Assembly (NCBI GenBank): GCA_015680685.1
Contig: MNCI01008062.1
Location: forward strand, 412,697 to 476,696
Direction of reading: 5' to 3'
DNA length: 64,000 nt
DNA from: Gnetum montanum
Lineage: Eukaryota > Streptophyta > Gnetopsida > Gnetales > Gnetaceae
In this document: one piece after another, positions 36,186 to 48,310 of the stretch
Numbering within the stretch: the stretch's first letter is position 1
Layout of the letters: the number at the start of each line of letters is the position of its first letter
Translations under genes and position numbers: made by a program
The notes under the pieces: model-generated
The model's database searches: none
The model's input: the letters and a program-made list of their open reading frames with translations, nothing else
Told to the model about the DNA's origin: nothing

Positions 36186-38384
36186 AGTGATGAACAACTA
36201 CGTTGGAGAGACTTGGAGGGTAACATAGTGTTGCCTCCAGACCGATTAGTCCCCAACATGCTCCTTCGTGCTCTCACATGAATAGGCATGCCCCTTTTAT
36301 ACGCGGAATACATTGCATAGGATCACGACACAAGGGACTATCATCCCACAGAAGCGTAACGTCAAAGGGACTTGCGACAGGAGAGTTACCATGCATCCTT
36401 GAAGGGTAAATGGCCCCATAACGCTCCGCACGTCTTAAAAGAAATTGAGGGTGGTGAACCTGCTTCAATAGGTTCCCCACCAAATGATGTTCTCCCTCCT
36501 AATGATGGTTAGGAGGTGGTGTATTAGAACCTCCACTCCACAGTTTACAACCTTGGTTCTAATCCCCACGAACACAAAGTGTTCAACGAGGGAATACAAA
36601 CACACGATAAGGGTGAACGTTCTGATCGTGATCATGATCAGGGCCGAGACCATCGAAGAGAAGGTAGAAAACATCACCATGGCGACAGTTCTCCTTCTTC
36701 TTCACCTTCATCATCACATTCACCCTCTCCTTCAGTATATGGACATAGCCATAAGGAAACCAATCGTGAGGATAAAGGAAAACAAAGTGGAAAACACCGA
36801 CGAGGTAGTCGAGAACGAGGACAAGGGCACTCTAAGGAATCAAGGCATAGAAGAAGGGAGAGTAGAGAACTACATAGACACCACAGATGCTATGAATGAG
36901 ATGACCACGAAGAACCCCTACTTGCAACTAGAAGCATGCTAGATATAACGGAGGCCGTAAGAGTTCCCACAAGGCACCAAAAGGATAGTAGGATCAGGAG
37001 GTTAGACATGAACAACATCCCATGATTTGAAGGGGGATACAACACTGATTCTAAAAATCATTTGCAAGCATTCCACGATGCATATGCCTTGCAAAACATC
37101 GAGAACGAATGGAAAAAATTGAAGTTGTTCCCAAGGACACTAGTGATAGAAGCAGAAAGTTGGTACCGGTCCTTAGAACCGGAATCCATTCAGAGGTGGA
37201 GTACAATGTTAGAATTGTTTAATGATAAGTACCAAAAGTACTCCCGAGTATCTAACCTGCGAAAAAAAATCCAAGGATGGAAGCAAGGAAATCATGAACC
37301 CTTGGATGCTGTCATGGGCTGCTATTACGCACTATTACATCATTGCCTTGGCCATGGTTATTCGTAGCGGGATCAACTACGCCATCTCATAGATGGACTT
37401 AGGCATGAAACAAGGAGAACCCTTGGAACGTATGCCCAAGGGAGATTATCAGAGCTTAGGTCTCATCAAGTTCATAGATTGCTAGAGCAAGTAGCGAAGG
37501 AAGAAGGGGAGCTACGTAAGAGAGAAAGTGCAGAAGAGTACAACTGAGATCCTTCCCTTCAAAAAAGGGGAGTGAGATTCTGTGAGGAGGAAGAAGAGTC
37601 ACCACTCGAAGAGATGGTGAATAGGGAAACCTTGTCACTCCAAAAATTAACAACAAAAGTGTTGGCAAAGGTAGACCAAATGTAGGACTCCCTAGATAGT
37701 AGGTTTGAAACTATTCTTAAAGTTGTAGAGGAGTCTAGGGAGCAAGGTAGTGATTATGACAAAAAGAAAAATAGAGAAATGGACAATGCACGTAACAAGG
37801 GTAAGGGCAAAATGGCCATCACTAAAGAGGTTGTGGATTCAGACACGGACAATGACGATGGATGTGAGATATGCCAATACGACCATCCTAAGGGATGTTG
37901 CCCAGTGATCTCACATATACAAGAGTCTGGGGTGTATGCACTCAACGCACAACTTAATAAACGGTAAGCACTCTGATAGTTACCTTATCCCCAATGTAAC
38001 CCAAGGCAGTTCCACCAACCGTTAATGTATTATTCAAGTGGAACTCCACCACAACCCATTGAGCAACATCAACAGTGGTAATACCCACAATCATGGGGGA
38101 TGCCACCACCAAGGCAACAATACCCCTACCGGTAACTAGACCCATATGGCTACTATGTGCAGCAGCCAATTTCTCCACGTGACTCTGTTGGCCACGTTAC
38201 ACCAAAACGTCACTACCAAGCTTGGGAGTATTATAGGACTCCTTCTCCTAGGGGAGATAACCCACAAACATACCATCCTCCAAATCCATCCACAACTCTC
38301 ACACCAATAGCTTCATTACCACCCGCTCTAGCAATGTAGGGGAAACTCCCCACTCAGCCGCAACAACGCAATGCCACGAGGGCT
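36186..38384 (+). pseudogene. Gag of element C, with Ser/Arg/His-rich domain
   Basis: Begins inside Gag at DEQLRWRDLEGNIVLPP. A charged disordered domain (36579-36899) follows, with GRDHRREGRKHHH, SSPSSSPSSSHSPSPS and RRGSRERGQGHSKESRHRR, SR-protein-like in composition. The gag domain is at 37000-37470 (HLQAFHDAYALQNIENEW, KLKLFPRTL, LDGLRHETRRTLGTY). A Lys/Glu-rich coil-like stretch runs 37480-37800, and a CEICQYDHPKGCC zinc-knuckle variant lies near 37865. The tail (37960-38340) is rich in Pro, Gln and Tyr. About ten in-frame stops, mostly at Gln/Trp/Arg codons. Confidence 0.92.
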
Positions 38385-39152
38385 GTGAATCTTCAACCCG
38401 CTGCTGGTTCTGACAATCGTATGAAGAGAAGGCCTTTCTTCAGAACCAACAGTCCAACCAGGCTCTCACAACCACAAGCGGTTGAACCTTTGAACACCTC
38501 TCCATCAAATAAGGCTTCAAAGCTCCCTTCAAACCAAACACCATGCTCAACGCATACGGTTATGTTAACACATGTTGTTATTGACTGGATTAAGGTGGGC
38601 CACCTTCCCAAAAAATTCTCTAACCCTAGAAGCCCCCTAATCTATCTCCAAGTCGCTAGGAATGAACCATGTAAAGCTCTTCTGGACTCAGGTTCCGGAG
38701 TCAACTTAATATCACAAGAGATGTATAAAGCTTGGAACCTGCCTCCATTAAGGAAGAGTGATATTCGCCTAGAGCTGGCTGACCAGTCCATCACTGTTCC
38801 ATTGGGACTGGTGAAGGACATCGTTACCACTATGTGTGGGTGGTCATACCCAGTTGATTTCCTAGTGATACAAGTAAATAGCGGTAAAGGGGACTTCCCA
38901 ATAATAATGGGAAAGGCATGGCTAAGTACTATAGATGCACGCTTAGGAATTCGCGATCTTTCCTTGGAAATATCCAAGAAGAACAGTTTTGGAAAGATTG
39001 AGAAGAAGAAAGTTCCATGCATTGCATACAGTGACACAGGGTGCAATTGCATGCAGAGATCATGGCTTGTGCAAAGTTTAACATTGCCTGCATGCAACCA
39101 GTGTTCACAAGACATTAATATACAAAAGTGCCTATATGTAGCAGCCACATGA
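38385..39152 (+). pseudogene. Gag end and aspartic protease of element C
   Basis: Open for 255 codons. Retroviral-type protease with active-site LLDSGSGVNLIS near 38680-38715 (DSG instead of the usual DTG), flap-side CGWSYPVDFLVI near 38840, and the second hallmark FPIIMGKAWLST near 38897. It would mature the Gag-Pol polyprotein inside the particle. The frame stops at a TGA at 39150 and resumes at once in the same frame. Confidence 0.93.
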
Positions 39153-40400
39153 CAAGAAGACACCCAGTGGCTGATGGCTAATCAAGAGAGTGGCTCACTG
39201 ACGTGCATGGAACTAATTGAGGGAATAACTTGCGCTTACATTGAAAGCATAGATACACTAGAGCAAGCCCACTACCAACTTCCAAGCCTTAACCTTGAAA
39301 ACATCAACTGGGGAAAGTTGGAAATTCCTAAAAAATTTAAACAAGAGCCCCTAGATTTGAAACCATTGTCCACTGGTCTGGAATATATGATCCTTGAAAA
39401 TGGAAAATCGGTAATCATCAATGCAAGACTCACTTCCAAACAAAAAGAAAGCCTGTTGAAAGTGATAAACAAGTGGTCAAAAGCCTTTGCCTAGTCATAC
39501 CCTGAACTAACTAGAATAGATCCTAGGATATGCTAGCATAGGATTTACATTGACCCCTTCATGAAACCTCGAAAATAACTGCAGAGGTGATTGAACCCAA
39601 AATTGAAGCAAGTAGTAAAAGAAGAAATAGAACAGCTTCTTAAGGCTGGGTTCATATATTTGATTGCTGATAGCAAATGGGTTAGCCCTCTAGTGATCGT
39701 GCTAAAAAAGGGAGGCAAATGGAGGGTGTGCATAGATTTTACGTTATTGAACATGGCAACATTTAAGGATCACTTTCTGTTGCCATTCGTTGACCAAGTC
39801 TTAGACACCATAATAGGGCATAGATATTACAATTTTCTAGATGGCTATAGTGGATACAATCAAATATGGATAGCCCCAGAAGATCAAGCCAAGACAACGT
39901 TCACTAGTCCTTGGGGAACTTTTGCATACAAACAAATATCGTTTGGCTTGTGCAATGCCCCTACCACATTTCAATGCTTAGTTCAAAGCATATTCCAATA
40001 GCAAATAGGAAACAGAGTAGAAGTCTTTATGGACGATTTCTCCACTTATGGAACAAGTTTTGTTCAAGCCTTGGACCAATTAGAGCAAGTGCTAAAAAGG
40101 TGTGTAGAAACCAACTTAAGGCACAACTAGCAGAAAAGCCATTTAATGGTCCAAGAGGGCGCAGTACTTGGGCATAAGGTTTCACATTCAGGAATAGAAG
40201 TAGACCTAGATAAGGTTCAATTCATCCAAGGAATCACCCGTCAATCAGAAATTGTCAAAGACATTCGGTCATTTCTTAGACACACTGGCTACTATAAAAG
40301 ATTCATTAAGAACTTCTGCAAGATTGTCAAACCGTTGGTAGAGTTAACAAAGAAGGACACACCATTCGAATGGACTAGGGAATGTGAATGAACATTCCAA
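39153..40400 (+). pseudogene. Reverse transcriptase of element C
   Basis: Connector at 39174-39494, then RT: NPKLKQVVKEEIEQLLKAG near 39595, WVSPLVIVLKKGGKWRVCID near 39680-39735, FLDGYSGYNQIW near 39835, GTFAYKQISFGLCNAPTTFQ near 39920, and catalytic FMDD near 40030. The thumb contains VLGHKVSHSGIEVD near 40165. Stops fall at TAG 39492-39494 and at the codons aligned with Trp and Gln in QRRLNP-type motifs. The KKGG-KWRVCID junction lacks the extra ~15-20 residues I recall in Athila RT. Confidence 0.94.
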
Positions 40401-40830
40401 ACTTTGAAATAAAAGCTTGTAGAAACTCCCATTCTACAAGCCCCTGACTAGTCTAGACCGTTCCATATAATGACTGATGCATCCAATTATGCCTTAGAAG
40501 CCGTACTTACATAATTAGATAAACAAAAATGTCCTTACTACATCCACTGTGCAAGTAGGAGTATTTTCGGTGCACAACTTAACTATACAACTATAGAAAA
40601 AGAATTAATGACTATAGTGTTTGCACTAGATAAGTTTAGGCACTATGTGTTAGGTTATAAAGTGTTCATCCATACAGATCATAGTGTAATCCGATTCCTT
40701 ATGAGCAAGCTAACGGTTAGCCCTCGTATTATACGGTGGCTGGTAATCCTACAGGAGTTAGATCTAACAATGATCAATCGAAAGGGCACCGAGAACATAG
40801 TTGTAGATCATTTATCTCGGTTTTGTTGAG
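40401..40830 (+). pseudogene. RNase H of element C
   Basis: Motifs in order: DASNYALEAVLT near 40475 (first Asp present), YTTIEKELMTIVFALDKFRH near 40590 (Glu present), HTDHSVIRFL near 40670 (Asp present), DLTMINRKGTENIVVDHLSR near 40765. All key acidic residues are seen; four stop codons interrupt the region. Confidence 0.92.
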
Positions 40831-42190
40831 ACAACAAAGAGGATGAATATGTAATGTCTGATCATTTTCCTGATGAAGCCCTCTTTGCCGGTGTAGTAAA
40901 TAACCAACCCACAGAGACGAACTAGTATAGTAGCATTCTCTCTTATCTCCTTACCCAACAAACACCATAGGAGCTGGACTTTAGGAAGAAACAATAGTTT
41001 CTTCACAAGGCCAAGTACTTCATGGAGATCAACGGAAAACTTTACAAAGTATGTCTTGATGGCTTGGTTTGATGGTGCGTGCCCGAGGTGGACCAACTAA
41101 GAGTTCTCCAAGATGCTCATGAGGGCCCTTGTGGGGGTTACTATGCGGGGAGACGAACTACTATTAAGATCCTGCTTGCAGGATATTACTAGCCAACATT
41201 ATTCTGGGATGCCCATCAATTTGTCAAATCCTGTGAGCGTTGTTAACATGATGGGGGAATGACTGCTAGAATGGAGGGTCTGCAACAATGGATCCAACCG
41301 TTAGAACCCTTTGACATTTGGGGAATAGACTTTATGGGGCCCATTACACTAATGTCTAATGGAAAAGCTTACATTATTGTTGTCATAGACTATTTAATGA
41401 AATGGGTGAAAGCAGCTACTATTACAGACTGCATTATTTGTGCAACAACAAATCGTAAATAGGTTTGGTGTGCCACGTGCACTTATTTTGGATAACAGAA
41501 CACATTTCACAGGTGAAAATTTTTGAAAATTAATGCAACGCTTATGGGTTGAACATAAATTAACTACACCTTATCACCCCCAAGCTAACAGAAAAGCTAA
41601 GGTCACCAACAGGGAGATCACTAAAATCCTGACAAGAACAATTAGCAAGTATAGGCGAGATTGGAGCACTAAACTGAATGATGCTCTTTGGGCATACCAC
41701 TCCACTTGGAAACTTCCTATAGGCTACTCTCCCTATGAGTTAGTGTACAGAAAGCTTCCAATGCTTCCAATTCAAACTGAGCTCTGTACACTATCAATGG
41801 CTTCTGACCTCCACTTCGATCTTGATCTAGCACAAAAACAAAGGTTGGTAACTTTAAACGTGCTAGACAAAAATTGATTACTTGCCCTATCATCAAATGA
41901 GTTGCATAAGGCATATAACAAGCAACGTCATGAGTTGAAGATCCAAAAGGTTAAGTATTGATCAGGAGATAAGGTTCTCTACTGGAACCCCACACATGTG
42001 CCACAATGCACAAAATTCCAAACATTGTGGAAAGGATCTTATATTATTCATAGTTCCTTTCCTTCAGGGGCCATGACCATATAGAAACCTGAGAGCCTCG
42101 ACAAAAGATTATTAGTCAATGTGCAACAAACCAAACCCTTCCATGAACTTAGAACAACTAGTGCACATAATACCTCAGAGAAGAAATGAC
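40831..42190 (+). pseudogene. Integrase of element C
   Basis: N-terminal zinc region: DAHEGPCGGYYAG near 41110 with the second His changed to Tyr, and SCERC near 41232 with the last Cys followed by a stop. Core: WGIDFMGPI near 41320 (first Asp) and ILDNRTHF near 41488 (second Asp). The Glu position in the QAN-----VTNREI block near 41590 is Lys. The C-terminal domain includes a GDKVLYWNP-type word near 41970. The Glu-to-Lys change and zinc-site loss make it inactive. Confidence 0.92.
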
Positions 42191-42227
42191 CCTGCTCATT
42201 ATTTCAGATCTCCTCCTTCCAACATAG

Positions 42228-43741
42228 TTATGGGGGAGATGGCCACCTTTGCTAATCATTTGAGGTCCTCAGTTCATTTTTAAGTTTTTGTTTTACAAAT
42301 TTCTTTAACTTTTCTTGTTTTTTGTTTTGCAACATCGTTGATACTTTTTTATTTCTTTGTGTGTTTGCTTACCTTGTTAGGTTCGTCACCTAATAAGTAC
42401 TCCTAATGGTGGTATGAACTGTATTCTATTGATTGCTAATGTTTGGTTTTTACCTTGGAGTTATAATGTTGATACTAAGGTATGGTTCTTTTGATATAAC
42501 AGGCAATGAATCCACATCATCCATGCATTCATAAATTTCTATGGTCTCTCTTGGCTTGGAACTGTATAGTCCCTTTCTTAATAATGAAACTATCAACGAA
42601 CTGGTGACTGGGTATTTCTCAAACCAAGAAAGGACTCAAGGACTGAAAAGGGTGTGACTTCAAGGGGATTTGATGCATTTGTGCTGGCTATTCTCTTGGG
42701 TGCTTGGATGTTTTCTTCTTGAGTTTTCCTTACCATTCTGACATTTCTCCATTATCGGGAAGCTGAGCTAATAAAAATAATAAGTCTTTGCATGGTGTGA
42801 TTCTCACGTAAAAAAAAAGAGAGAAAAAGTAAGTGAGAATTCAAAGCACACCCCTTAGACAAAATAATCACTTAGGATACAAGCATTGGTTATGGAACTA
42901 AACAAATAGGTTCCCTCTAACTAAGGCCCTTTCTCGCTTCCTACTTTTTCTTCTCTTGTTTCCTCAGAATGGTGGTGACTCTTTGGCGGAAGCATTCCTG
43001 TTACTTCAAGTGGATGGATTGGCCAAATGTATTAATGCGAACTCATTGGATGTGGATTGTTTGGGGCTGGATTTGAAATGAGATCTACTAAGTCACATTA
43101 ACCATTAATACACAAGGGTCTATACACCACCTTGTCTTGAGACTCCATCCCATTCTCTCCTTTCCATCATTCTTTCTCCATTTACCACCTCATTGTCGGT
43201 TGTATCAGTAGTCTATATTTTGGTTGATGCATTGTTTTATTTTTGGTAAGTTCTTATGGTTAATATTTTAACTATTACTTGCGACTGACATTTCTAGAGC
43301 CTACGAACTCTTTGAATGTGGGTTTGTCAGGGCATAACGGGCATGAGCCTGCTTTGGGGAGGACCCACTGGCATTCCTATTTGGTACATCAGTTAACTTC
43401 TTTCCCTCAAACATTTCCGTAATCAACATTTAATTTGTTCATTTCCACTTCTAACATCCATTTTATCAGCGTTGCCATTGCTTCTTTTTCTCCATATTTC
43501 CTATTCCTTATCTTTTTCCATTCTATTGCTACCAAAAAATTACTCTTAGCCATGGGGGCCATGGTCCGCTTTTTTCAATTTTCTCCTAATCCCTACACCT
43601 TGGGTAGTCACCAGTGTTATATCTCTAGAATCCATATTAGCCATATCACAACTTAGCCAATGGACCTTACACCAAGGCAGGGTATCAACTGTATTATGAT
43701 CTACTTACCCTCACTCATATGTGACTATGTTGTGTGTGTAG
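42228..43741 (+). other. Post-pol spacer of element C
   Basis: Starts with the internal G-rich tract TTATGGGGGAGAT (42228-42240), then the T-rich stretch and conserved blocks (GGCAATGAATCCA near 42503, CATGGTGTGATTCTCA near 42793, GAGCCTGCTTTGGGGAGGACC near 43347). A second G-run CCATGGGGGCCATGG is at 43550. No palindrome array or TATA module like those of A and D was found; the segment that would hold it is missing. Ends with acceptor-like TGTGTGTGTAG at 43741. Confidence 0.7.
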
Positions 43742-43932
43742 ATGGCAATCATACACCAATGGATTGGACCTGGAGGAAACACTTAGGATGGACTGGTGCT
43801 AGAAAAATTATGCAAGAAACAAGATTGATGATGCGGTTATGGATGGACAATGGAAGGTGCACTCTTGGCGTCAACAACAACACACCTTCTTCTTTTCTTC
43901 TCTCTCTCTCTTCTCTCTTAGCTGCCAAATAA
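43742..43932 (+). pseudogene. Stub of the third ORF in element C
   Basis: ATG immediately after the acceptor-like AG, open to 43932. The first codons do not clearly match A or D, and neither the globular domain, coiled coil nor C-terminal CPW block is present. It is followed by the shared pre-LTR segment with AGTCAATAATCCCATACC near 44050. Interpreted as an almost complete deletion of the third ORF. Confidence 0.55.
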
Positions 43933-44121
43933 GGCTAGATGTCAAATGTGTATAGTGTTCATTGTTGTGGTCATGAACACTAAATTTCTCATGTATTGTA
44001 ATGATTGATCCATTCACACATCACTCCATTCACCATTAGTGTCATTTAAGTCAATAATCCCATACCTTCCCAATATTTTGTAAGGAACTCGAGGATAAGT
44101 TTTCATTCAGTCATGGGGGTA

Positions 44122-44935
44122 TGATGAGCCACAATATCACATACGCAATATCGCATCCGCCATGTGATATCGCATACACGATATCGCGTCTTGCCTCATC
44201 TTCTATAAATAAGAGGTAGCGCCCTTTGTTCCCGACAGTTAGACTTAGACCCTTAGCCAAACTTTTGCAGTTTTACCATTTCAGAGTTAGAATAATTTCT
44301 ATGTGCCCATAGTAGGAGTCCTAAAGTTAACGGATCTTTATTCGAGCAAATTGTACCTGAGCACACATTTGTGTACAGAAATAAAGATGAACTTTATCAT
44401 AAACCTTGTAGCATACAGATTAAGCTAATTAGTAATTAATTATTGTTGAATGTTTAATTCTTTTCTAGTTAATTAATCTCTCTCTCAACCTTTGACTCCC
44501 TTAGTTAAGTGCACTCAGTACGACCACTTTGAGCATGTGTGTAGCGCTTGGTAACCCAGTAACGACTAGCATTTGGTAATCCCAGCAGCGTTGCACTGGT
44601 TTAGGATGTGTACGGAAAGTGGGAACGGATACTGGTGTTAGGAACTATTAGAACTTAGTTAGTGAATAGTTAATGAAAGTTACTCACTTAGTTCTCTTTC
44701 CCTTTCCCTCATTAGCATAAGACACCAAAAAGATAAAAGTTATAAAAATCGTATACCCTAAGCTTACTTAACCATACAACCGTGACAATACAAGTGAGTT
44801 TGGGAAGATAATGATTGATTAACCTTGAGTGTTCCATTAAGGCGTGTAAGCACTTAGTCCTTGGAGTTCGACCGGATCACATGTGAGATGCTTGTATTCA
44901 TATGGTTGAGTGTAGGGGTACCTCACCACTCATCA
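44122..44935 (+). repeat. 3' LTR of element C
   Basis: 814 bp, TGATGAGCCACAATATC...CTCATCA, preceded by CATGGGGGTA. U3 holds GATATC twice and AATATC twice (44130-44187), then TATAAATA at 44204-44211. Confidence 0.94.
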
Positions 44936-45685
44936 GCTAGGCCCCGATATTGGGTACTCGATATCGCAACTTGGGCACGATATCATATACGCGATATCGT
45001 GATTCTTGTGTTGGCCTATAAATATAACATAGTGGAAGGAATTTTTGGGGAGTTAGAAATTCTTTTCTTTTGGTAGTTTAGTTTCAGTTTCTTTCTTTCA
45101 AGCTAGTTATTCACAATGCATGCCCGTAGTGTGATTTTTGTAATTGTACGACACCTTTGTTCAAGTGCATACTTGGACATGTGCATGATTGACAATAAAG
45201 ATCAAGATTACTTTCATCATTGCAACATTCACTTAGATTAATTTTGTTGTTTTAATTATTTAATGCATTCTTTAGTTAACAACTAATTTATTGTTATTTA
45301 CTTTTCCTATCATTAAGCGAAATGTGTACGCCTTAGTCATGAGCATTTAAGTGCAAATACTTAGCACACCTAGCAGTAATCCAAGGTGTGTATGAATGGA
45401 TACCACCACCATAGGATAATTTAGGTTTTGCTTCCACTATTAGTTTAATCAATTTATCTTTTCTATTATTAGGAGTAATGTAGAATTAGGACAACATCAT
45501 ATGCCTAACTCTGGACTAAACCATACGTGACAAAGCTACCACTGGCCTAGGTGGGAAGACAGCAAATTGCGATCAACGTGTAACTATCTAGGTGCCACAA
45601 CTAGTCCATCTGCGAAGTTCAACTGAATTGTGTGTACATGCTTGTATTTGTATGGTTGAGCATAGGGGTACCTCGTTGCTCATCA
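44936..45685 (+). repeat. 5' LTR of element D, start missing
   Basis: 750 bp against 800 bp in the 3' copy. It begins GCTAGGCCCCGATATTGGG, equivalent to base ~18 of the 3' LTR. GATATC palindromes at 44960, 44979 and 44993, TATAAATA at 45017-45024. The missing start coincides exactly with the CTCATCA end of the C LTR. Confidence 0.9.
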
Positions 45686-45686
45686 T

Positions 45687-45704
45687 TAACACCATTGCCG
45701 GGGA
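45687..45704 (+). other. Primer-binding site of D (tRNA-Asp)
   Basis: TAACACCATTGCCGGGGA, 14 of 18 identical to the tRNA-Asp complement; the changes are all G-to-A. Confidence 0.88.
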
Positions 45705-45810
45705 TGGTGCTAGTTATCCAGATTAGCTATATTACACAAGATCATTGTAAAAGGGTATTAACGATATATCTTCCAAGAAAAATTCAAACAGACATCACAA
45801 ATCGACAACA

Positions 45811-48310
45811 ATGTCTCACTCATGTGGAAATGATTATGAACCATATAGTGCACCTATTCATTAGAGAACTAACGAAATATACAATGAAGAAGATTGGAGT
45901 GATCCACCTTATGAAGGGGTTTTTCATGACCATGGCCACCCCAAACAACACTCAAAGACTACATTCACCTAAGGTAGACAATCTTGAGGAAGATGACATT
46001 AGTCCTAAACTAGCGGAGGTCTCAAGGCCTAAGACCTACTCGGTACTTAGAAATGATAAACCAAGGGACCTTGAGGAACATTATAAAAGCCATGGCTATC
46101 CTACTAGTTCCTCCTTTTCATCTTCCCCCTCAACTTCAACGTCTAGTTCTAATGAAGATGAACATAGGTATAGAGATAGACCTCCACAAAAGGGTTGGAA
46201 TAAAAGCAAAAATCAAACCCATAGACACACTTAAGGTTATCAACATGAACACAAGACCCATCGTCACTCTTGATCAAATAGAAATTTTAATCACAACTTG
46301 TCTGATGATGATAAACCCTTGTTAGTCCCTAAAAGCCTAATGCACATCATAGAGGCTGTTAAGATATCTCATAAGCATCACAAGAAGAGTTGACTACCTA
46401 AGATAGACATGAATAATATTCCAAAATTTGCAAGAGGCTATCATTTAGATTCACAACATCATTTACAAGCCTTCCATGATGCTTGTGTGCTCAACAATGT
46501 GGATAGTAAATGGAAAAAGCATAAGCTCTTTCCTAGGACACTAATCAATAAAGTTGAAGTGTGGTATAGATCATTGGAACTAAATTCAATCAGATGATGG
46601 TCAACCATGTTAGAACTTTTCACTAAAAAATACCAGACCTATGCGCAAGTGTTCGTCTTAAAGAGACAAATCCAAAGATGGAAACAAGAACATTAGGAAC
46701 CCTTGGACATGGCCTTAGATAGATACTATGCCTTAATAAATAAATGTCTAGGTCATAGGTTCTCCCAGAAAGAGCAAATACTCCACATTATAGATGGGAT
46801 TAGCAATGAAACAAGGATGAACCTTGGAAAGTATGCCTAAAGATAACTATATAAGCTCCAAGGCGATCACGTCAAAGAACTAATAGAGCATCTGGTGAAA
46901 GAAAAGAGAGAATTATCTAAATGGGAGAATGCCAAAGCATTGAGTGAGACCCAACTCTAGAAATAACAAGGGTCCAATACTACAATGAAGAGGAAATAAC
47001 CAATTCTGAAAGCATGATATAGTCCCAACCTTTACCAATATAGAAATCTATTGATAAAATTGAGGCAAAGTATAACAAGATGACCGTATGGACAAATGAA
47101 CAGAGTATGAATTTAGAAGACACTGTTTGGGAGAGGGCCATCCAAAATGAACCTGGTAATTGAAATAAATAGAGGGCACAGAAATCAAAAATAGTTAAGA
47201 ACACTATTTGGAAATCGAGGAGAATGGCCAAGGGTAACGAGGCCAAAGGCTCAACTACAGATAATGAGGATGGATGTGATGTCTATTTATATGACCATCC
47301 AAAGGGCCATTGCCCAATCTTATCACATCTATATGAGCATTGGGCAGGGAAGTTGCACCCAAAATTTGTATAAGGGTATAAGTTTTAGATGCATCCTTGT
47401 TCCACAAGGTAATTATGGACAACCCCATGACTCATTGTACTATCCTGAGGGGAGCTATTACCAGCCTCAACACTTTGCTCCACCATAGTGGAAAAACTCA
47501 CAAGCATGGGGGAGGCCACCATTTAGTTAGCCACATCCTTCCTATCTGCAAAAACCAAGCATCTACTATGTTCAACATCCTATTTCTCCAACCAGTTTTG
47601 AATCCTCTACCTCCAATTGCCATTATCACTCTCTAGAGTACCATCAACTCATGTCTTCTCCTGAGGGATCACTAGCTCATACTTCTCACACTTCTTCTTA
47701 CCCTTGGTATTCTCATCCTTCACCTCCTTCTACACCACCATCAGATGTATTAGACGGTTCCACACCACTGCACCAACCAATGAATGTAACTTGCACTACT
47801 GCTATTAACAAAAGTGGGTTCCCTATGCAATGTTGGAAGCATCACTACTTTAGGCATGACTGTAGGAAGAGGAATCACGCTTCCGAACCTACTCCACCCT
47901 CTAAACCAACCTAAAGTCAACTTGGTGCCACACCTTCCTTAGCTCCATCAACAGCCCCTGTCACTATATCTAGGTCTCCACCTCACACTTTGACATCCAC
48001 ACAATCCAGTGAATTCACAAACGTGAAGGGACACACAGATCCATGCATGCTACCATATAGTAAAGGGTGCCATAGTGGGCAGGATTTCCCTCATAATGTA
48101 CACACACCCTCTAATCTACCCTACTATGCTTTCTATAATCAGGTGTGTGATCAACGATTTCTCTACCCAGCCACCATACCACCAATACAAACCCAATGGT
48201 TGGGGCATGATGGACCCCTAACGTTTCATACATGCATGGATCTTATTCATCCACTTATTAATCCTAGCCATGACCAAATGTTTAGTTGTGGGGGACACCC
48301 CCCATTCTAA
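45811..48310 (+). pseudogene. Gag of element D with C-terminal extension
   Basis: ATG at 45811 (MSHSCGNDYEPY). Ser-rich linker at 46095-46165 in another frame, gag domain at 46405-46850 (NIPKFARGYHLDSQHHLQAF, RTLINKVEVWYRSLE), and a zinc-knuckle-like DVYLYDHPKGHCPILSHL near 47278-47330. A second Cys/His cluster CWKHHYFRHDC is near 47830. The final open stretch 47990-48310 carries GHTDPC, HSG, NQVC, FHTC and ends GGHPPF, matching B at 19760-20002. Frameshifts separate these parts. Confidence 0.87.

Larger units (their letters stand above)
36150..44935 (+). mobile_element. Athila-like element C, 5'-truncated, best-preserved gag-pol
   Basis: Lacks its 5' LTR, primer site and first Gag codons (boundary 36140-36186), but has gag, protease, RT, RNase H, integrase, spacer, a stub of the third ORF and a complete 3' LTR. 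Long open stretches separated by single stops make it the best template for reading the family. It abuts element D directly at 44935/44936. Confidence 0.92.

Noticed and set aside
43435-43656. Hydrophobic 73-codon ORF in the C spacer that could suggest a membrane protein or envelope
   Set aside because: It arises from T-rich spacer sequence, has no counterpart in A, B or D, and lies before the third-ORF start.
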